DNA from: Verrucomicrobiota bacterium
GTDB taxonomy: Bacteria; Verrucomicrobiota; Verrucomicrobiia; Chthoniobacterales; UBA10450
Assembly (NCBI GenBank): GCA_003221375.1
Contig: QHRI01000098.1
Location: 1-5,306 of the forward strand
Direction: 5' to 3'
Length of the DNA stretch: 5,306 nucleotides
Shown here: piece after piece, positions 4,066 to 5,306 of the stretch
How the letters are laid out: each line of letters starts with the position of its first letter
Position numbering within the stretch: the stretch's first letter is position 1
Position numbers and translations under genes: made by a program
The notes under the pieces: model-generated
Databases searched by the model: none
The model's input: only the letters and a program-made list of their open reading frames with translations
What the model was told of the DNA's origin: nothing

Positions 4066-5304
4066 CTACGCCGCCAGTTCCAATTGGTCGCGCGAGATGC
4101 CGCGCAACTCGAAAAGGCGGATCAGTGTTTCTTCGATCAAATTGTTCGGGCACGATGCCCCCGCAGTAATACCGATAACGGTGGGTCCGTTGGGGAGCCA
4201 AAAATGCGAAACGACCTCGCGCTTTTCGTGCAAGTTGTAGTGCTTGATCTCAGTAGCGGAAACCAGGCGCGAAGCGTTGAGCACGAAATAGGTGGGCAAT
4301 TTTTCTTCGCCCATCTCGGCAAGATGTGACGTGTTCGAACTATTATAACCGCCCACAACGAGCAACAAATCCATTGGCACATCGAGCAATTCGCGCAATG
4401 CATCCTGTCGCTCCTGTGTGGCGCCGCAAATCGTGTCGAAAAATCGGAAATTCTTTTCCGCAAGCTCCGGTCCATCGCGATCGACAACGGCTCGCCGAAC
4501 ACGCCGCTGCACTTCTTCCGTTTCGCCGCGAAGCATGGTTGTTTGATTTGCTACACCGACGGTCTGCAAATGCACGTCCGGATCGAATCCTGGCGAGTAG
4601 GCGCCTTTGAATTTTTCGAGGAACGCCTGCTTGTCGCCGCCGTGGCGGATGTAATCGCAAACATAATCGGTGTCCTCCAGTGTTAGAACAACCAGATAAT
4701 GTCCGCTACCGTCGCCGAGCGCGCGCGAGCTAGTCGCCTTCGTTTCTTCGTGTTCGGCCTTTCCGTGAATGATCGACGTGGCCGACTCGCTCGCGTACTT
4801 GCGCACCCGTTTCCAGACGCTCATTACGTCCCCGCACGTGGTATCGACAATCTGACAGCCGCGGTCCTTGATCTGTTGCTGGATGGATAATTCGGTTCCA
4901 AATGCCGGCACGATCACAACGTCATCTGGGCCGAGATCGGAAATGTCGGCCTCCTTGTTTTTACCGGTCAGGTTCTTAATGCCTAACGAGGCAATTTGAT
5001 GATTGACCTCGGGGTTGTGAATGATTTCGCCAACAATGAAAAGGCGGCGATCTTTAAAGACTTTGCGCGCTGCGTAAGCGAGGTCGATCGCGCGCTCCAC
5101 CCCATAGCAAAAACCAAACTGCTTTGCCAAACGCACTGTAGTGTCGCCTACTGAAATCATTCCACCAGCACGGCGGACTTTTTCGACAATGTCGCTCCGG
5201 TAGTGTGATTCCACTTGCTGCTGCACCGCAGCCATGACGTCGGGTGTACGGAGGTTCACTTTCTCCCGCGCGGTTGTGCCACTGGAAATAAGGTTCGTGC
5301 TCAT
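4066..5304 (-). CDS. ispH: 4-hydroxy-3-methylbut-2-enyl diphosphate reductase, long (cyanobacterial/plant-like) form
   Basis: IspH is a cytoplasmic iron-sulphur enzyme that converts HMBPP to IPP and DMAPP, the last step of the MEP pathway. The product is 412 residues from the ATG at 5304, well above the roughly 310-320 residues of the E. coli type. It has the N-terminal extension and insertions of the cyanobacterial/plant type. The three cluster cysteines are C66 (FGFCYGVERA), C157 (DTTCGDV) and C293 (DTICGATQERQDA). Other active-site residues are H96 in EIIHNPEV, H185 and E187 in AEHEET, the NQTT motif at 253-256, NSSNTSHLAE (321-330) and S384 in GASCP. Only 2 bp precede the chosen ATG, so the true start may lie beyond the window; the first 30 or so residues are poorly conserved and an internal start (M24) is also possible. 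It ends 25 bp before the palindromic element. Confidence 0.95.
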   Translation of the reverse strand: MSTNLISSGTTAREKVNLRTPDVMAAVQQQVESHYRSDIVEKVRRAGGMISVGDTTVRLAKQFGFCYGVERAIDLAYAARKVFKDRRLFIVGEIIHNPEVNHQIASLGIKNLTGKNKEADISDLGPDDVVIVPAFGTELSIQQQIKDRGCQIVDTTCGDVMSVWKRVRKYASESATSIIHGKAEHEETKATSSRALGDGSGHYLVVLTLEDTDYVCDYIRHGGDKQAFLEKFKGAYSPGFDPDVHLQTVGVANQTTMLRGETEEVQRRVRRAVVDRDGPELAEKNFRFFDTICGATQERQDALRELLDVPMDLLLVVGGYNSSNTSHLAEMGEEKLPTYFVLNASRLVSATEIKHYNLHEKREVVSHFWLPNGPTVIGITAGASCPNNLIEETLIRLFELRGISRDQLELAA

Positions 5305-5306
5305 AA

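Noticed and set aside
4137..4660. Two overlapping minus-strand frames of 105 and 121 codons inside ispH
   Set aside because: They are out-of-frame shadows of ispH, arginine-rich and without motifs.

Overview
The window reads as bacterial chromosome in which every convincing gene lies on the minus strand. The protein types are an IspH of the long cyanobacterial/plant-like form, a ThrA/MetL-type aspartokinase, a bacterial Ku, DoxX and a secreted dienelactone hydrolase-like protein. Together with weak Shine-Dalgarno signals and attC-like DNA whose read-through encodes a 'SLEPTPKFAAGGGPAPSR' tail, they suggest a soil Verrucomicrobiota (Chthoniobacterales/Spartobacteria-like) genome. This placement is an inference from family resemblance; no marker gene proves it.

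Layout, from high to low coordinates (the direction of transcription): ispH (5304-4066), last step of the MEP isoprenoid pathway; a 208-bp gap holding a 116-bp nearly symmetrical palindromic element (3925-4040); ku (3857-3015), the DNA-end-binding protein of non-homologous end joining; a 167-bp gap with three perfect inverted repeats; a DoxX-family membrane protein (2847-2401); a 48-bp gap that looks like a dispersed repeat; a secreted dienelactone hydrolase-family enzyme (2352-1558); two tandem integron-cassette-like units (about 1523-774); and the start of an aspartokinase gene, probably bifunctional thrA (668-1, cut by the window edge).

The housekeeping genes are ordinary. The interest lies between them. 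The stretch 774-1523 behaves like two integron gene cassettes without an integrase in view. Each unit begins with a GTTAG-type 9-mer whose exact reverse complement appears at its own 3' end. The 9-mer differs between the units, which is the expected signature of attC-bounded cassettes. The first unit ends in a 73-bp attC-like site (1192-1264). The second carries a small secreted protein whose stop codon lies inside the attC R'' box.

The second notable structure is the 3925-4040 element. It has two terminal hairpins in inverted orientation with identical flanks and compensatory stem changes, arranged exactly around a 20-bp perfect palindrome. This resembles a BIME or MITE. No CRISPR array, tRNA, rRNA, transposase or integrase was seen.
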